Below, in pieces: positions 40,104 through 48,179 of a stretch of DNA of 52,336 nt. The notes under the pieces are model-generated. The model saw only the letters and a program-made list of their open reading frames with translations, was not told the DNA's origin and did not search any database. A program made the position numbers and the translations under genes. Source of the DNA: Candidatus Saccharimonadota bacterium. GTDB lineage: Bacteria > Patescibacteriota > Saccharimonadia > Saccharimonadales > UBA4665. How positions within the stretch are numbered: the stretch's first letter is position 1; the number at the start of each line of letters is the position of its first letter. The stretch spans positions 1 through 52,336 of the forward strand of contig JAICKY010000002.1 in NCBI GenBank assembly GCA_025927655.1, written 5' to 3'.

Positions 40104-40628
40104 CTAGCTGCCCATAAGGCTTTCGGCAGTCACGAGGTTCTGGTGGCCAATGGCGTGCGCTAGTGATTTAAGGGCGGCGAGGTGTACATCTTCGCCGTGC
40201 AGTGTCGCCAGGCAATCTGCCACTACGCTCACTGGTACGTTCAGGTCGAAGATGCCCATCGCCGTCGATGCGACGCTTATATCGGTAAAAACGCCGGCAA
40301 TGTAGACATGGCCGTAGTTATGAATAACGGGCAGCAGCTCGGGCGTCAGGCATGAATACGTCGTGCGCCAGTAGCTGGGGAGGTGTAACGCAGCGATTTC
40401 GGGGATCTCGTCGGTATCAGGAGCGTCAACAAACTGGTACCAGTGCAATTCCGAATGAAACAGGCTGGCCGGGTCGTTTCGGTAACGGCAGTGAATTACA
40501 TCGCCGCCGAACTGTTTGCAGAGTTCGACGGTGCGTAACATGGCAGCTTCGCTGGCGGTTTTGTGCCGCCAGCCTTTTTGCAGGTCTATGACGATGAGTA
40601 GGGGTTTGGTGGTGTGTTGTGTAGGCAT
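40104..40628 (-). CDS. Isochorismatase-like protein lacking the catalytic Cys
   Basis: 174 residues. The Rossmann-like isochorismatase fold is clear: LLIVIDLQKGW with Asp15, DVIHCRYRNDPASLF, and VYIAGVFTDISVASTAMGIF. In cysteine hydrolases of this family the last motif is T-D-x-C-V; here it is TDISV (Ser118). The catalytic Lys region reads YWRTTYS with Arg. Two of the three triad residues are therefore replaced, so it may be an inactive or repurposed homologue. ATG 40628 follows TACACT by 6 nt. Confidence 0.82.
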   Translation of the reverse strand: MPTQHTTKPLLIVIDLQKGWRHKTASEAAMLRTVELCKQFGGDVIHCRYRNDPASLFHSELHWYQFVDAPDTDEIPEIAALHLPSYWRTTYSCLTPELLPVIHNYGHVYIAGVFTDISVASTAMGIFDLNVPVSVVADCLATLHGEDVHLAALKSLAHAIGHQNLVTAESLMGS

Positions 40629-40634
40629 GCTTCC

Positions 40635-40644
40635 AGTGTACACT
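40635..40644. promoter_or_regulatory. Shared symmetric -10 element for two divergent leaderless genes
   Basis: AGTGTACACT reads TACACT on both strands. It lies 6 nt before the minus-strand ATG (40628) and 8 nt before the plus-strand GTG (40653). Both transcripts would start at or next to their start codons. Confidence 0.45.
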
Positions 40645-40652
40645 GTAATATC

Positions 40653-40799
40653 GTGCCGGGTAACAAGCGCGACGGCAGGTATCCGGATGGTCGTCCCCAG
40701 TACGGCATCATTCCGGGCACGCACGTGCTCATGACCTGGCCACTCACTTGCGGCACCTCATGCTTATTTTTTACGCTCCGGAAGGGGCGTTTTTTGTAA
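40653..40799 (+). CDS. Possible small protein of 48 residues
   Basis: From GTG: MPGNKRDGRYPDGRPQYGII, then PGTHVLMTWPLTCGTS. The first half looks like a genuine conserved protein (polar, Gly/Pro/Arg-rich). The last 13 codons run through a terminator hairpin, so the true end may differ. It is divergent from the isochorismatase-like gene. No family recognised. Confidence 0.4.
   Translation: MPGNKRDGRYPDGRPQYGIIPGTHVLMTWPLTCGTSCLFFTLRKGRFL
40773..40795 (+). terminator. Rho-independent terminator before the ArsR operon
   Basis: ACGCTCC (40773-40779), GGAA loop, GGGGCGT (40784-40790; one G-T pair), then five T. Confidence 0.7.
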
Positions 40800-40808
40800 T
40801 CAAAGTCA

Positions 40809-40851
40809 TTGACAAAGGCTGCTACCTGCATTAACATTTAACCATATGGTT
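40809..40851 (+). promoter_or_regulatory. ArsR promoter and operator
   Basis: TTGACA (40809-40814), 17-nt spacer, TAACAT (40832-40837). The perfect palindrome AACCAT/ATGGTT (40840-40851) covers the transcription start and the ATG at 40846, so repressor binding would block initiation. The mRNA is predicted to be leaderless. Confidence 0.7.
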
Positions 40852-41175
40852 GAATTTACTTTTCCTCTTGATAACATCTTTGGATCACTGGCTGATCCAA
40901 CTCGTCGGGACATATTGGGTCGATTACAGCATGCCGAACTTACCATCAGTGATGTCGCCGGGCCATATGATATGTCGCTGGCGGCGATCAGTAAGCACCT
41001 GAAAATTCTGGAGCAAGCGAACTTAATACGGAAAAGGAGGCAGGGCAAAGAGCGCTACGTGTCGCTCGCACCCGAAACTATGATGCAAGCCGCAGATTAT
41101 CTAAAGCAATATGAGCGACTATGGAACCAACGTTTCGACAGATTAGAGCAATTTTTAAAGGAGGACAATATATGA
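40846..41175 (+). CDS. ArsR-family winged-helix regulator
   Basis: 109 residues. FGSLADPTRRDILGRLQHAE, ISDVAGPYDMSLAAISKHLK and ILEQANLIRKRRQGKERYVS are the ArsR/SmtB HTH and wing. No Cys-based metal site is visible. This type (next to AHSA1 genes) usually regulates its neighbours rather than metal resistance. The stop overlaps the next start (ATGA). Confidence 0.9.
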   Translation: MVEFTFPLDNIFGSLADPTRRDILGRLQHAELTISDVAGPYDMSLAAISKHLKILEQANLIRKRRQGKERYVSLAPETMMQAADYLKQYERLWNQRFDRLEQFLKEDNI

Positions 41176-41660
41176 ACGAAACTAAGCCAGTAATCATTAC
41201 CCGTATGTTTGATGCGCCCGTTGAAAAGGTCTGGGCCGCCTGGACCGAACCAGAGCAGATCAAAAAATGGTGGGGACCAAAAGGTTTTACCGCACCGGTA
41301 GCAGAAGTTGATTTGCGAGTCGGCGGTACATATCTGTTCTGTATGCGCGGCAGCGTAGCGCCTGGTGAGCCGGCGCAGGACCTATACAGCACTGGTACGT
41401 ACGAAGAAATTGTGCCGCTGAAGAAATTGGTTTACATGGATAGCTTTAGCGATGCCGAAGGCAATGTTGTGCCGGCCAGCGCCTACGGTATGGCAGATTT
41501 TCCTGATGCCATGAAAGTAACAATAGAGCTTGAAGAGCAGAACGATGGTACAACGAAAATGACGTTGACTCACGAAGGTGCGCCTGCCGGTGAAAATGCT
41601 GACAATATGCTGGTGGGTTGGAACCAGTCGCTCGACAAATTAGCGGAAAGCGTGCGATAA
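41172..41660 (+). CDS. AHSA1/SRPBCC domain protein 1
   Basis: 162 residues. TRMFDAPVEKVWAAWTEPEQ, KKWWGPKGFTAPVAEVDLRV and the C-terminal helix NMLVGWNQSLDKLAESV are the START-like (Bet v1/AHSA1) fold that binds hydrophobic ligands. AAAGGAGGA precedes the ATG, which overlaps the ArsR stop by 4 bp. It is common for an ArsR gene to be fused in operon with such proteins. The ligand is unknown. Confidence 0.92.
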   Translation: MNETKPVIITRMFDAPVEKVWAAWTEPEQIKKWWGPKGFTAPVAEVDLRVGGTYLFCMRGSVAPGEPAQDLYSTGTYEEIVPLKKLVYMDSFSDAEGNVVPASAYGMADFPDAMKVTIELEEQNDGTTKMTLTHEGAPAGENADNMLVGWNQSLDKLAESVR

Positions 41661-41666
41661 GTACAC

Positions 41667-42113
41667 ATGGAGCGATCTATTACTCACGGAACATTTACTG
41701 TTGAACGTACATTTAACGCCGGCGTTTCAAAGGTCTGGGCAGCATTTGCCGATACTGCGGCTAAGGAAAAGTGGTTTAAGGGGCCGGATGGCGCACCGAA
41801 CGATCACACCATGGACTTCCGGGTAGGCGGGCACGAGCACAATCGGGGCGAGTTCCATGGTACGGTACACCGGTTCGAAGCGATATATTACGACATTGTG
41901 CCGGACAGACGCATTGTATACACATACGAAATGTACCTGAATGGCGAACGGATTTCGGTATCGCTAGCAACGTTGGAATTTACCGCAGCTGGCGACAGAA
42001 CTCTGCTGGTGCTGACCGAAAGTGGCGCGTTTCTGGACGGTTTCGACAAGCCGGAAATACGTGAACATGGCACTGAAGAGTTACTGAATGCGGTTGCAAA
42101 GAGCGTAGAATAA
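41667..42113 (+). CDS. AHSA1/SRPBCC domain protein 2
   Basis: 148 residues, starting 6 bp after protein 1. FTVERTFNAGVSKVWAAFAD, KEKWFKGPDGAPNDHTMDFR and LTESGAFLDGFDKPEIREHG follow the same START-like fold. The two proteins are diverged paralogues in one operon. Confidence 0.92.
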   Translation: MERSITHGTFTVERTFNAGVSKVWAAFADTAAKEKWFKGPDGAPNDHTMDFRVGGHEHNRGEFHGTVHRFEAIYYDIVPDRRIVYTYEMYLNGERISVSLATLEFTAAGDRTLLVLTESGAFLDGFDKPEIREHGTEELLNAVAKSVE

Positions 42114-42142
42114 AAACATAAACTTTTTGGGAGGGCCGTAGT

Positions 42143-42709
42143 ATGGCGAAGTTGATTGTGTCGGAATTCGTAACCGTCGATGGCGTGTTTGAGGACCCGG
42201 GCGGGTCGGAAGGCACGTTGCACGGCGGCTGGCAGCTGCCGCTGATGGGTGACGATGAAATGGACTATAAGCTGGAAGAACTCCGGAGTACCGATGCGTT
42301 GCTGTTGGGGCGCGTTACCTACGAAGGATTTGCAGAAGCCTGGCCAAAGATGCCCGATGCCGGTGAATTTGGTGACTTGATGAACAGCCTGCCAAAACAT
42401 GTTGCCAGTTTGACGCTCTCAGATTTTACGTGGCGAAATTCGAGCGGACTCGAAGCGGATGCTACTACGGCAATCCGAAAACTGAAAGAAAAGTACGGAA
42501 GAAACATCATGGTCTACGGCAGCGGTGAGCTGGTGCGGTCATTGCTCCAAAATAATCTGGTGGACGAGCTGCGCCTAATGACCTACCCGATCATACTCGG
42601 AACCGGCCGCCGTCTGCTGGATGGCGCACCACGCACGAAAATGAAATTTGTGAGTGAGCAGACATTCCAGAACGGTACTGCATTGCTCACATATAGTCAG
42701 ATCGTCTAG
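42143..42709 (+). CDS. RibD C-terminal/dihydrofolate reductase-like protein
   Basis: 188 residues. SEFVTVDGVFEDPGGSEGTL, TDALLLGRVTYEGFAEAWPK, KYGRNIMVYGSGELVRSLLQ and LVDELRLMTYPIILGTGRRL are typical of the YwjB/RibD_C family with a DHFR fold. These bind NADPH; the substrate is usually unknown. GGGAGG lies upstream. It is likely the last gene of the ArsR operon, as alaS has its own promoter. Confidence 0.9.
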   Translation: MAKLIVSEFVTVDGVFEDPGGSEGTLHGGWQLPLMGDDEMDYKLEELRSTDALLLGRVTYEGFAEAWPKMPDAGEFGDLMNSLPKHVASLTLSDFTWRNSSGLEADATTAIRKLKEKYGRNIMVYGSGELVRSLLQNNLVDELRLMTYPIILGTGRRLLDGAPRTKMKFVSEQTFQNGTALLTYSQIV

Positions 42710-42777
42710 AGACTCATACTTTCATAATGATATATTATCGTATGTTTGTCAACGTTTGTGAACTCAGTCACCTCTGT

Positions 42778-42783
42778 TATACT
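42778..42783 (+). promoter_or_regulatory. alaS -10 element
   Basis: TATACT, 7 nt before ATG 42791, with a TTGTGA-type -35 near 42755. The alaS mRNA is predicted to be leaderless. Confidence 0.55.
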
Positions 42784-42790
42784 CAGACAA

Positions 42791-44680
42791 ATGAACGCAC
42801 AAGACATCCGCAACAAATATCTGAAATTTTTTGAAGATCGTGGCCACACGGTAATCTCACGGGCGCCCCTGGTACTACAAAACGACCCGACTACGCTCTT
42901 TACCGGCAGCGGTATGCAGCAGCTCATGCCGTATCTGTTAGGCCAAGACCACCCGGAGGGCGTGCGTCTGGTAGACAGCCAAACATGCCTGCGGGCACAA
43001 GACATAGAAGAAGTCGGCGATAACCGTCACACGACGTTTTTCGAAATGCTGGGTAACTGGAGCCTGGGCGACTATTTCAAGGCGGAGCAGTTTCCTTGGA
43101 TATTTGAATTTCTGACTGAGATAGTTGGTCTCGACCCCAAAAAATTGTATGTCACTACATTTTTGGGCCACGAAGCGTTCGGCATCCCCAAAGACACAGA
43201 ATCTGGCGAGATCTGGAAGAAGCTATTTGCCGGCAAAGGCATCGAAGCTGGTGAGGCTGAAATTGGTACCGAAGCTGATGGCTACCAAAAGGGCATGATC
43301 CCCGGTGCTCGCATTTTCTACTATGCGGCCGATAAAAACTGGTGGTATCGCGGCAAGAACATAGAAGACATGCCGGTCGGCGAGCCGGGCGGTCCTTCCA
43401 GCGAAATCTTTTATGAATTCGACTACGTAGAGCACAACCCCGAATATGGACCAAAATGTCATCCAAACTGTGATTGTGGAAGGTTTGTAGAAATTGGCAA
43501 CAATGTGTTAATGCAATACGTGCGTACCGACAAAGGTTTCGAACAACTGCCAAACAAAAACATTGACTTTGGCGGCGGCTTGGAGCGTATTGCTATGGCC
43601 GCCCTCGATAGCGCTGATGCTTTCAAAATCAGTATCTTGTGGCCAATTATTTCCAAACTTGAACAGGTCTCTGGCAAATCGTATGATGCTCATACGAATG
43701 CCATGAGAGTTATTGCCGACCACCTGCGTGCCGCAACCTTCCTGGCGGTGGACGGCGTGGTGCCCAGCAACAAAGAGCAGGGATACGTGATGCGCCGCCT
43801 GATGCGCCGGGCAATTCGTTTTGCGTTCGACCTGGGCATAGAACAGAACTTTCTGGAACAAGCCGTACCGGTCATCGCCGACATGTACCAGGCGGACTAC
43901 CCAGAAGTGAAAGCAAACCGTGACAAGGTAGTGGAGGTGCTGGTGAAGGAAGAAAAAGTCTTCCGCCAGACACTGCGCAAAGGTATTGCCGAACTACAGA
44001 AGCTAGCCGGTAGCAAGGTAAGCGGTGTTGATGTGTTTAAACTCTACGATACCTACGGCTTCCCGGTAGAACTCAGCACCGAAGAAGCGTTCAAGCAGGG
44101 AATAGACTTGAGTGAAAACTGGCGCGAAGAATTTGACGCGCACATGGCAGAACAGCGCGCCCGCAGCCAAACTGCCGCAAAGGGTACATTTAAAGGCGGT
44201 CTGGGCGGCCAGAGTGAAATCCACAAAAAGTACCACACGGCCACACACCTCATGTACCAATCGCTCCGTACCGTACTGGGCGACCACGTGATCCAGCATG
44301 GCAGCAACATTACCGAGGACCGCCTGCGGTTCGATTTTAGCCACGACGAAAAAATGACCCCGGAGCAAATCCAGCAGGTCGAAGACATGGTGAACGAACA
44401 GATCCAAAAGGATCTGAAAGTCAGCTTCCAGGAATATCCTACTGATGTTGCACACGGCGAAATGGGCGCGCTCGGGGCCTTTGGCGACCGCTATGGCGAC
44501 ACGGTAAAGGTCTACAAAATGATCGCTGATGGCGCAGACAAGCCGTTCAGCTTCGAAATTTGCGGCGGCCCGCATGTTGACCACACATTACAGCTAGCCG
44601 AAGGCGGCAAGCGCTTCAAAATTACCAAAGAAGAATCATCCAGCGCAGGCATCCGCCGCATCAAAGCCGTCCTGCAGTAG
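42791..44680 (+). CDS. alaS: Alanyl-tRNA synthetase, short form without C-Ala domain
   Basis: 629 residues. It charges tRNA-Ala and hydrolyses mischarged products. The class II core is clear (IRNKYLKFFEDRGHTVISRA, FTGSGMQQLMPYLLG, FFEMLGNWSLGDYFK, FGGGLERIAMA). The editing domain has its zinc ligands in KYHTATHLMYQSL (HxxxH) and CGGPHVDHT (CxxxH). Ordinary bacterial enzymes have about 870 residues; the C-terminal C-Ala domain is missing here. Start 42791 follows the TATACT box. The last 16 codons are duplicated 143 bp downstream. Confidence 0.96.
   Translation: MNAQDIRNKYLKFFEDRGHTVISRAPLVLQNDPTTLFTGSGMQQLMPYLLGQDHPEGVRLVDSQTCLRAQDIEEVGDNRHTTFFEMLGNWSLGDYFKAEQFPWIFEFLTEIVGLDPKKLYVTTFLGHEAFGIPKDTESGEIWKKLFAGKGIEAGEAEIGTEADGYQKGMIPGARIFYYAADKNWWYRGKNIEDMPVGEPGGPSSEIFYEFDYVEHNPEYGPKCHPNCDCGRFVEIGNNVLMQYVRTDKGFEQLPNKNIDFGGGLERIAMAALDSADAFKISILWPIISKLEQVSGKSYDAHTNAMRVIADHLRAATFLAVDGVVPSNKEQGYVMRRLMRRAIRFAFDLGIEQNFLEQAVPVIADMYQADYPEVKANRDKVVEVLVKEEKVFRQTLRKGIAELQKLAGSKVSGVDVFKLYDTYGFPVELSTEEAFKQGIDLSENWREEFDAHMAEQRARSQTAAKGTFKGGLGGQSEIHKKYHTATHLMYQSLRTVLGDHVIQHGSNITEDRLRFDFSHDEKMTPEQIQQVEDMVNEQIQKDLKVSFQEYPTDVAHGEMGALGAFGDRYGDTVKVYKMIADGADKPFSFEICGGPHVDHTLQLAEGGKRFKITKEESSSAGIRRIKAVLQ
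44627..44674 (+). repeat. 48-bp direct repeat, copy A (3' end of alaS)
   Basis: Identical to 44770-44817. It encodes KEESSSAGIRRIKAVL, the final alaS residues, followed by Gln and TAG. Copy B encodes the same residues followed by Val and TAA. Confidence 0.9.
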
Positions 44681-44685
44681 GACTA

Positions 44686-44756
44686 GGAAGAGCAGCCCGA
44701 GACTTTGGCTTTGCCAAAGCCCGGCGCGATGAGAAACCCGCTTGCGGGTGTCTCAT
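44686..44756 (+). repeat. Dispersed structured repeat, copy 2 (71 bp)
   Basis: Starts GGAAGAGCAGCCCG, then a CTTTGGC/GCCAAAG stem (44703-44719), CCGGCGCGATGA, and a hairpin TGAGA-ACCCGC/GCGGGT-TCTCA (44730-44755). Ends and core match copy 1 at 32935-33043, while the first stem differs in sequence but keeps pairing. It lies 5 bp after the alaS stop, between the two 48-bp copies. Confidence 0.75.
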
Positions 44757-44769
44757 TAGGCGGAGCCGT

Positions 44770-44817
44770 AAAGAAGAATCATCCAGCGCAGGCATCCGCC
44801 GCATCAAAGCCGTCCTG
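44770..44817 (+). repeat. 48-bp direct repeat, copy B
   Basis: Perfect copy of the alaS 3' end (44627-44674), 143 bp further on and in a different upstream context. Its own frame ends AVLV and TAA. It may be the original alaS terminus displaced by an insertion. Confidence 0.9.
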
Positions 44818-44898
44818 GTTTAAAGACTTTCATGTAGCTGTGCTGTCGTAATACTATTAACAGTGGAAAAGTGTGGGCTTTTAGATTAGAGTTATGTC

Positions 44899-45306
44899 AT
44901 GGACCAATCTAAAAAGATCATCATTGTCGAGGATGACGCCCGGCTGGCAGAAATCTATAAAACACGGTTGGAAATCATCGGCTACACCTGCTTCATAGCA
45001 TACAATGGTATAACTGCGTTGTATTTTATACAACAGGAACTACCCGATTTAGTGTTAGTGGACATCATGGTGCCGGACATTCCGGGGGACAAAATATTGG
45101 CGACAATGCGCGCGAGTACCTGGGGCAAACAGATTCCGGTATTTGTCATATCGAACCTGAACGAATCTGAAGCGCCCGCAGGTATACGAGGCCTGGGGAT
45201 TGAGGGGTATGCCGTGAAGGCCAATTTGCAGGACGACCAGATCGATCAGATTGTCGACAATATACTAAAGGTCAAACCGGTCGAACCGCCACCAGAACAA
45301 GCGTAA
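44899..45306 (+). CDS. Stand-alone response-regulator receiver 1
   Basis: 135 residues, one receiver domain. The acidic pair is in IIIVEDDARL, the phosphoacceptor Asp in LVLVDIMVPD, the switch Ser in FVISNLNES and the Lys in GYAVKANL. No output domain, only a short Pro/Glu tail (VEPPPEQA). It probably signals by binding a partner. The cognate kinase may be one of the two encoded within 6 kb. Confidence 0.92.
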   Translation: MDQSKKIIIVEDDARLAEIYKTRLEIIGYTCFIAYNGITALYFIQQELPDLVLVDIMVPDIPGDKILATMRASTWGKQIPVFVISNLNESEAPAGIRGLGIEGYAVKANLQDDQIDQIVDNILKVKPVEPPPEQA

Positions 45307-45312
45307 TCGGTG

Positions 45313-45594
45313 CTAGAAGCAGACGCAGGTTATACCACGGCCTTTAAAATATCTGTTGGGCTGGTACGATGCGCTGCGGACAGCGGCGATGAACCGCTGG
45401 CGGGGGATAGATGTACCCAGGTCGAGCCAAGCGGCCCAGTGCAGTTTTGCTTTCGTGAAATGGCTAAGATCGGTGTCATCCAGTATATCGGCCAAGGTTT
45501 GCAGCGTTTGCGTACAGTATTGGCGATAGTAAGCGGCTGGGTATAAGCGCAGTGCCCGGCTGTACGCCGGGAAGCGCTGTTTTAGGCTGCTCAT
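45313..45594 (-). pseudogene. Truncated paralogue of the 17226-17855 membrane protein
   Basis: 93 codons. SLKQRFPAYSRALRLYPAAY and TLQTLADILDD match the N-terminal domain at 17226-17855 (RFPRYSRLLALYPAGY, MLQILADMLDD), and similarity reaches about residue 70. The TM part is missing and the end (YQPNRYFKGRGITCVCF) is unrelated. There is no PadR gene next to it. Likely a remnant of a duplicated PadR-membrane-protein module. Confidence 0.6.
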
Positions 45595-45687
45595 ACTGCT
45601 GCTTTTCCGGGGATAGTGGCGTATGAAAGGCGTTTTTTTGCGAGTGCAACCGCTTCATGTATTGTCAATACGATTATGCTTGTGTAT

Positions 45688-46392
45688 TTACTGTTTGGAT
45701 TTTGCCAGGTCTAGCAGAATACTGCCGCCGCGCTCTTGCCAGCGGTCGAACGTGGGGCTGTCCTGCGCCTTGCGCTCACGCCACATGTTTAGTGCATCGC
45801 GGGAGTACACAACCGGTTGTGTATCTGTCATACCTTGCCCGTCGTAGAATTTACCGGCAGTTCCAGGACCGCCATTGTAGGCGGCGGCAACAAGTTCCAT
45901 GGTGTAATCCCATGACGGGCCTTGGCTGCTGTCTCCAAATTCATCACGTAAATGTGCCATGTAGGCGGCACCGAACTCGATATTGGTGCGGGGGTCCAGC
46001 AGATTATATTTTTGGACAGGTTTCTTGAGGTATTTTTTGGCGATGTCGCCCGCTGTCGGCGGCGTAATCTGCATCAATCCCACGGCGCCAGCTTCGCTTG
46101 CAGCTTTCGCGTAGCCGCCTGACTCCATTGTCATCAGGATGGCAATGGCTGTTGGGTCCACATTGTACCTTTTAGCCATTTCACCAATCAAAGGGTTCCA
46201 GTGTTTGACCGTTTGCGGAATCCAGGGGCTGGAGATTTGGGTTGTCTCGGCGGCAAGCGGTACGGTGGTCGCATGTTGAATAAGCGCAGTGCCGCCGATG
46301 ATTACTACGGTGAGCACGGCTCCAGCCGCCATCATTAACCCGTCCCGCCGTGAAGGCGGCCATAATTTTGAAGCGCGCAGCAGTATGCCCAT
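45688..46392 (-). CDS. Membrane-anchored lytic transglycosylase (SLT)
   Basis: 234 residues. A TM anchor (about 18-38) is followed by an SLT domain: WNPLIGEMAKRYNVDPTAIA, the catalytic Glu in LMTMESGGYAKAAS, GAVGLMQITPPTAGDIAK, INIEFG-type LDPRTNIEFGAAYMAHL and VAAAYNGGPGTAGKF. It cleaves peptidoglycan glycan strands. ATG 46392 is chosen because TATACT (46404-46399 on the minus strand) ends 6 nt before it. The upstream ATG at 46410 lies in the promoter. Confidence 0.9.
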   Translation of the reverse strand: MGILLRASKLWPPSRRDGLMMAAGAVLTVVIIGGTALIQHATTVPLAAETTQISSPWIPQTVKHWNPLIGEMAKRYNVDPTAIAILMTMESGGYAKAASEAGAVGLMQITPPTAGDIAKKYLKKPVQKYNLLDPRTNIEFGAAYMAHLRDEFGDSSQGPSWDYTMELVAAAYNGGPGTAGKFYDGQGMTDTQPVVYSRDALNMWRERKAQDSPTFDRWQERGGSILLDLAKSKQ

Positions 46393-46469
46393 ATGACTAG
46401 TATAGACCATCCGCTTGCACGAAAATGTATGGTAGCCTAGCTTTTAAGCTGCTATGCTTATGCTTAACG

Positions 46470-48170
46470 ATGACAGGCGATCATGAGATTATCTCGGCTC
46501 AAGAAAGCGCTCGACAGCTCAAAATTGTGCGCTTATATGTCTCTATTGCCTGGGTGTACGTGCTGGTGTTTGCGCCCATCTTCTTTTTTGCGGTGAAGAA
46601 TATTTGGCTTAATATTGTCATGCTTATTGACTTTGTAACGCTGGCCGCAGTGAGTTTGTCCTTTCGGCATAAACCCAGGACTGAACGCATCACGCTTGCG
46701 CTGGCGGCTATTGCCGGGCTTACCGTTGGCAGCATGGTTGTTACGGGCGGTATTGATCGGACAGGGTTGTACATACTGTTCCCGTACATTCCTTTTATTG
46801 TTTTCTTGCGCAGCCGGGTAAGCGCTCAACGCTGGTTGTACGGCATGCTGCTTTTTATCGGCATCGTATTAGTTTTATCCCTGGCGAAAAGGGTCACGCT
46901 ACCGTATGCGGATCCATTCCTTTCGATGGCGGTTGTAATGTACATATTTACGCTGCTGTTGACATTGGCGTATGTGCGCGAAAAAGCCATTGCTGACTAC
47001 CATCTGCGTACCAGCGCTAAAGAACTGGTGCGTATTAACCGCAAGCTATCAGAAGCAGCGTCGTCTCAGAAACGGGTCAGTGCCAGGACCGCGGCAATCC
47101 TGAGAAGCATAGGCGAAGGGGTGATCGTCTTCGGTGCGGACGGTAATGTAGAAGCTACCAACCGAGTGGCCGAAAAACTTTTAGGATTCAGTGAAAGCCA
47201 ACTGATACAGGGTGACTATACGGAACTCATCAAAGCTACCGACGAAAACGGGGCGGCCATAAGCGGGGAGGAGCGTCCGATAAGCAAGGTTATTGCCACC
47301 AGAAGGCCCGTCACCACTACGCTGTACTATATCCGTAAAAATGGCACGAAATTCCCGGCCCAGATAAACGTGGCTCCAATTATTATGGACGACGGGTTCG
47401 AGGGTGCAATTGAAGTCTTCCGTGACGTCTACCTGGAAAAAGAGATCGACAAATCGAAGACGGAGTTTGTGTCGCTTGCGTCGCATCAGCTGCGGACGCC
47501 GCTATCAACTATTAGCTGGTACGCCGAGATGCTGCTGGCTGGCGATGCCGGCAAGATTACTAAGGAACAGACGCGCTATCTCGACGAAATATACCAGAGC
47601 AACCGGCGTATGACAGAGCTGGTCGGGTCCCTGCTGAATGTATCGAGGATTGAACTCGGAACGTTTTCGGTGGAGCCTGAGCCAATCGATCTCGTTAGGC
47701 TGGCTCAAGGCACGGTGAAAGACCTGGAGCCGCAAATCTTTGCCCGCAAGATAAACTTCGAAGAAAAATACGATCCAAACATACCAATTATCAATGCCGA
47801 TCCAAAACTTATGCGCATGGTGATCGAAAACCTGGCATCCAATGCCATTAAATATACCCCCGAAGCTGGCAACGTGACGCTGCAACTAAAGCACCGGGCG
47901 GGTCATACGGAGATAACTATCGAAGACACCGGGCTGGGTATACCGGCAGGGCAGCAAGGTAAAATTTTCACCAAGCTGTTCCGGGCCGATAACGTCAAGA
48001 CCCACGATACCGAAGGTACGGGGCTGGGGCTGTATCTGGTGAAATCGATTGTTGATTATTCTGGCGGTAAAATCTGGTTCAAATCGGAAGAGAACAAGGG
48101 CACGACATTTTGTGTGAGTATACCGGACGGTGGTATGAAGCATAAGCGGGGTACCAAAGCATTAGGGTAA
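46470..48170 (+). CDS. Membrane histidine kinase with PAS domain
   Basis: 566 residues. Five or six TM helices (about 20-165) make an MASE-like sensor. A coiled-coil linker (about 175-205), a PAS domain (about 205-320: AILRSIGEGVIVFGADGNVE), the H-box SLASHQLRTPLSTISW, and the ATPase with N box (ENLASNAIKYTPEAG), G1 (EDTGLGIP), and G2 (DTEGTGLGLYL) follow. It should autophosphorylate on His and pass phosphate to nearby receivers. Start 46470 follows TATGCT repeats; GTG-type upstream frames are less likely. Confidence 0.92.
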   Translation: MTGDHEIISAQESARQLKIVRLYVSIAWVYVLVFAPIFFFAVKNIWLNIVMLIDFVTLAAVSLSFRHKPRTERITLALAAIAGLTVGSMVVTGGIDRTGLYILFPYIPFIVFLRSRVSAQRWLYGMLLFIGIVLVLSLAKRVTLPYADPFLSMAVVMYIFTLLLTLAYVREKAIADYHLRTSAKELVRINRKLSEAASSQKRVSARTAAILRSIGEGVIVFGADGNVEATNRVAEKLLGFSESQLIQGDYTELIKATDENGAAISGEERPISKVIATRRPVTTTLYYIRKNGTKFPAQINVAPIIMDDGFEGAIEVFRDVYLEKEIDKSKTEFVSLASHQLRTPLSTISWYAEMLLAGDAGKITKEQTRYLDEIYQSNRRMTELVGSLLNVSRIELGTFSVEPEPIDLVRLAQGTVKDLEPQIFARKINFEEKYDPNIPIINADPKLMRMVIENLASNAIKYTPEAGNVTLQLKHRAGHTEITIEDTGLGIPAGQQGKIFTKLFRADNVKTHDTEGTGLGLYLVKSIVDYSGGKIWFKSEENKGTTFCVSIPDGGMKHKRGTKALG

Positions 48171-48179
48171 GGTGCTAGT

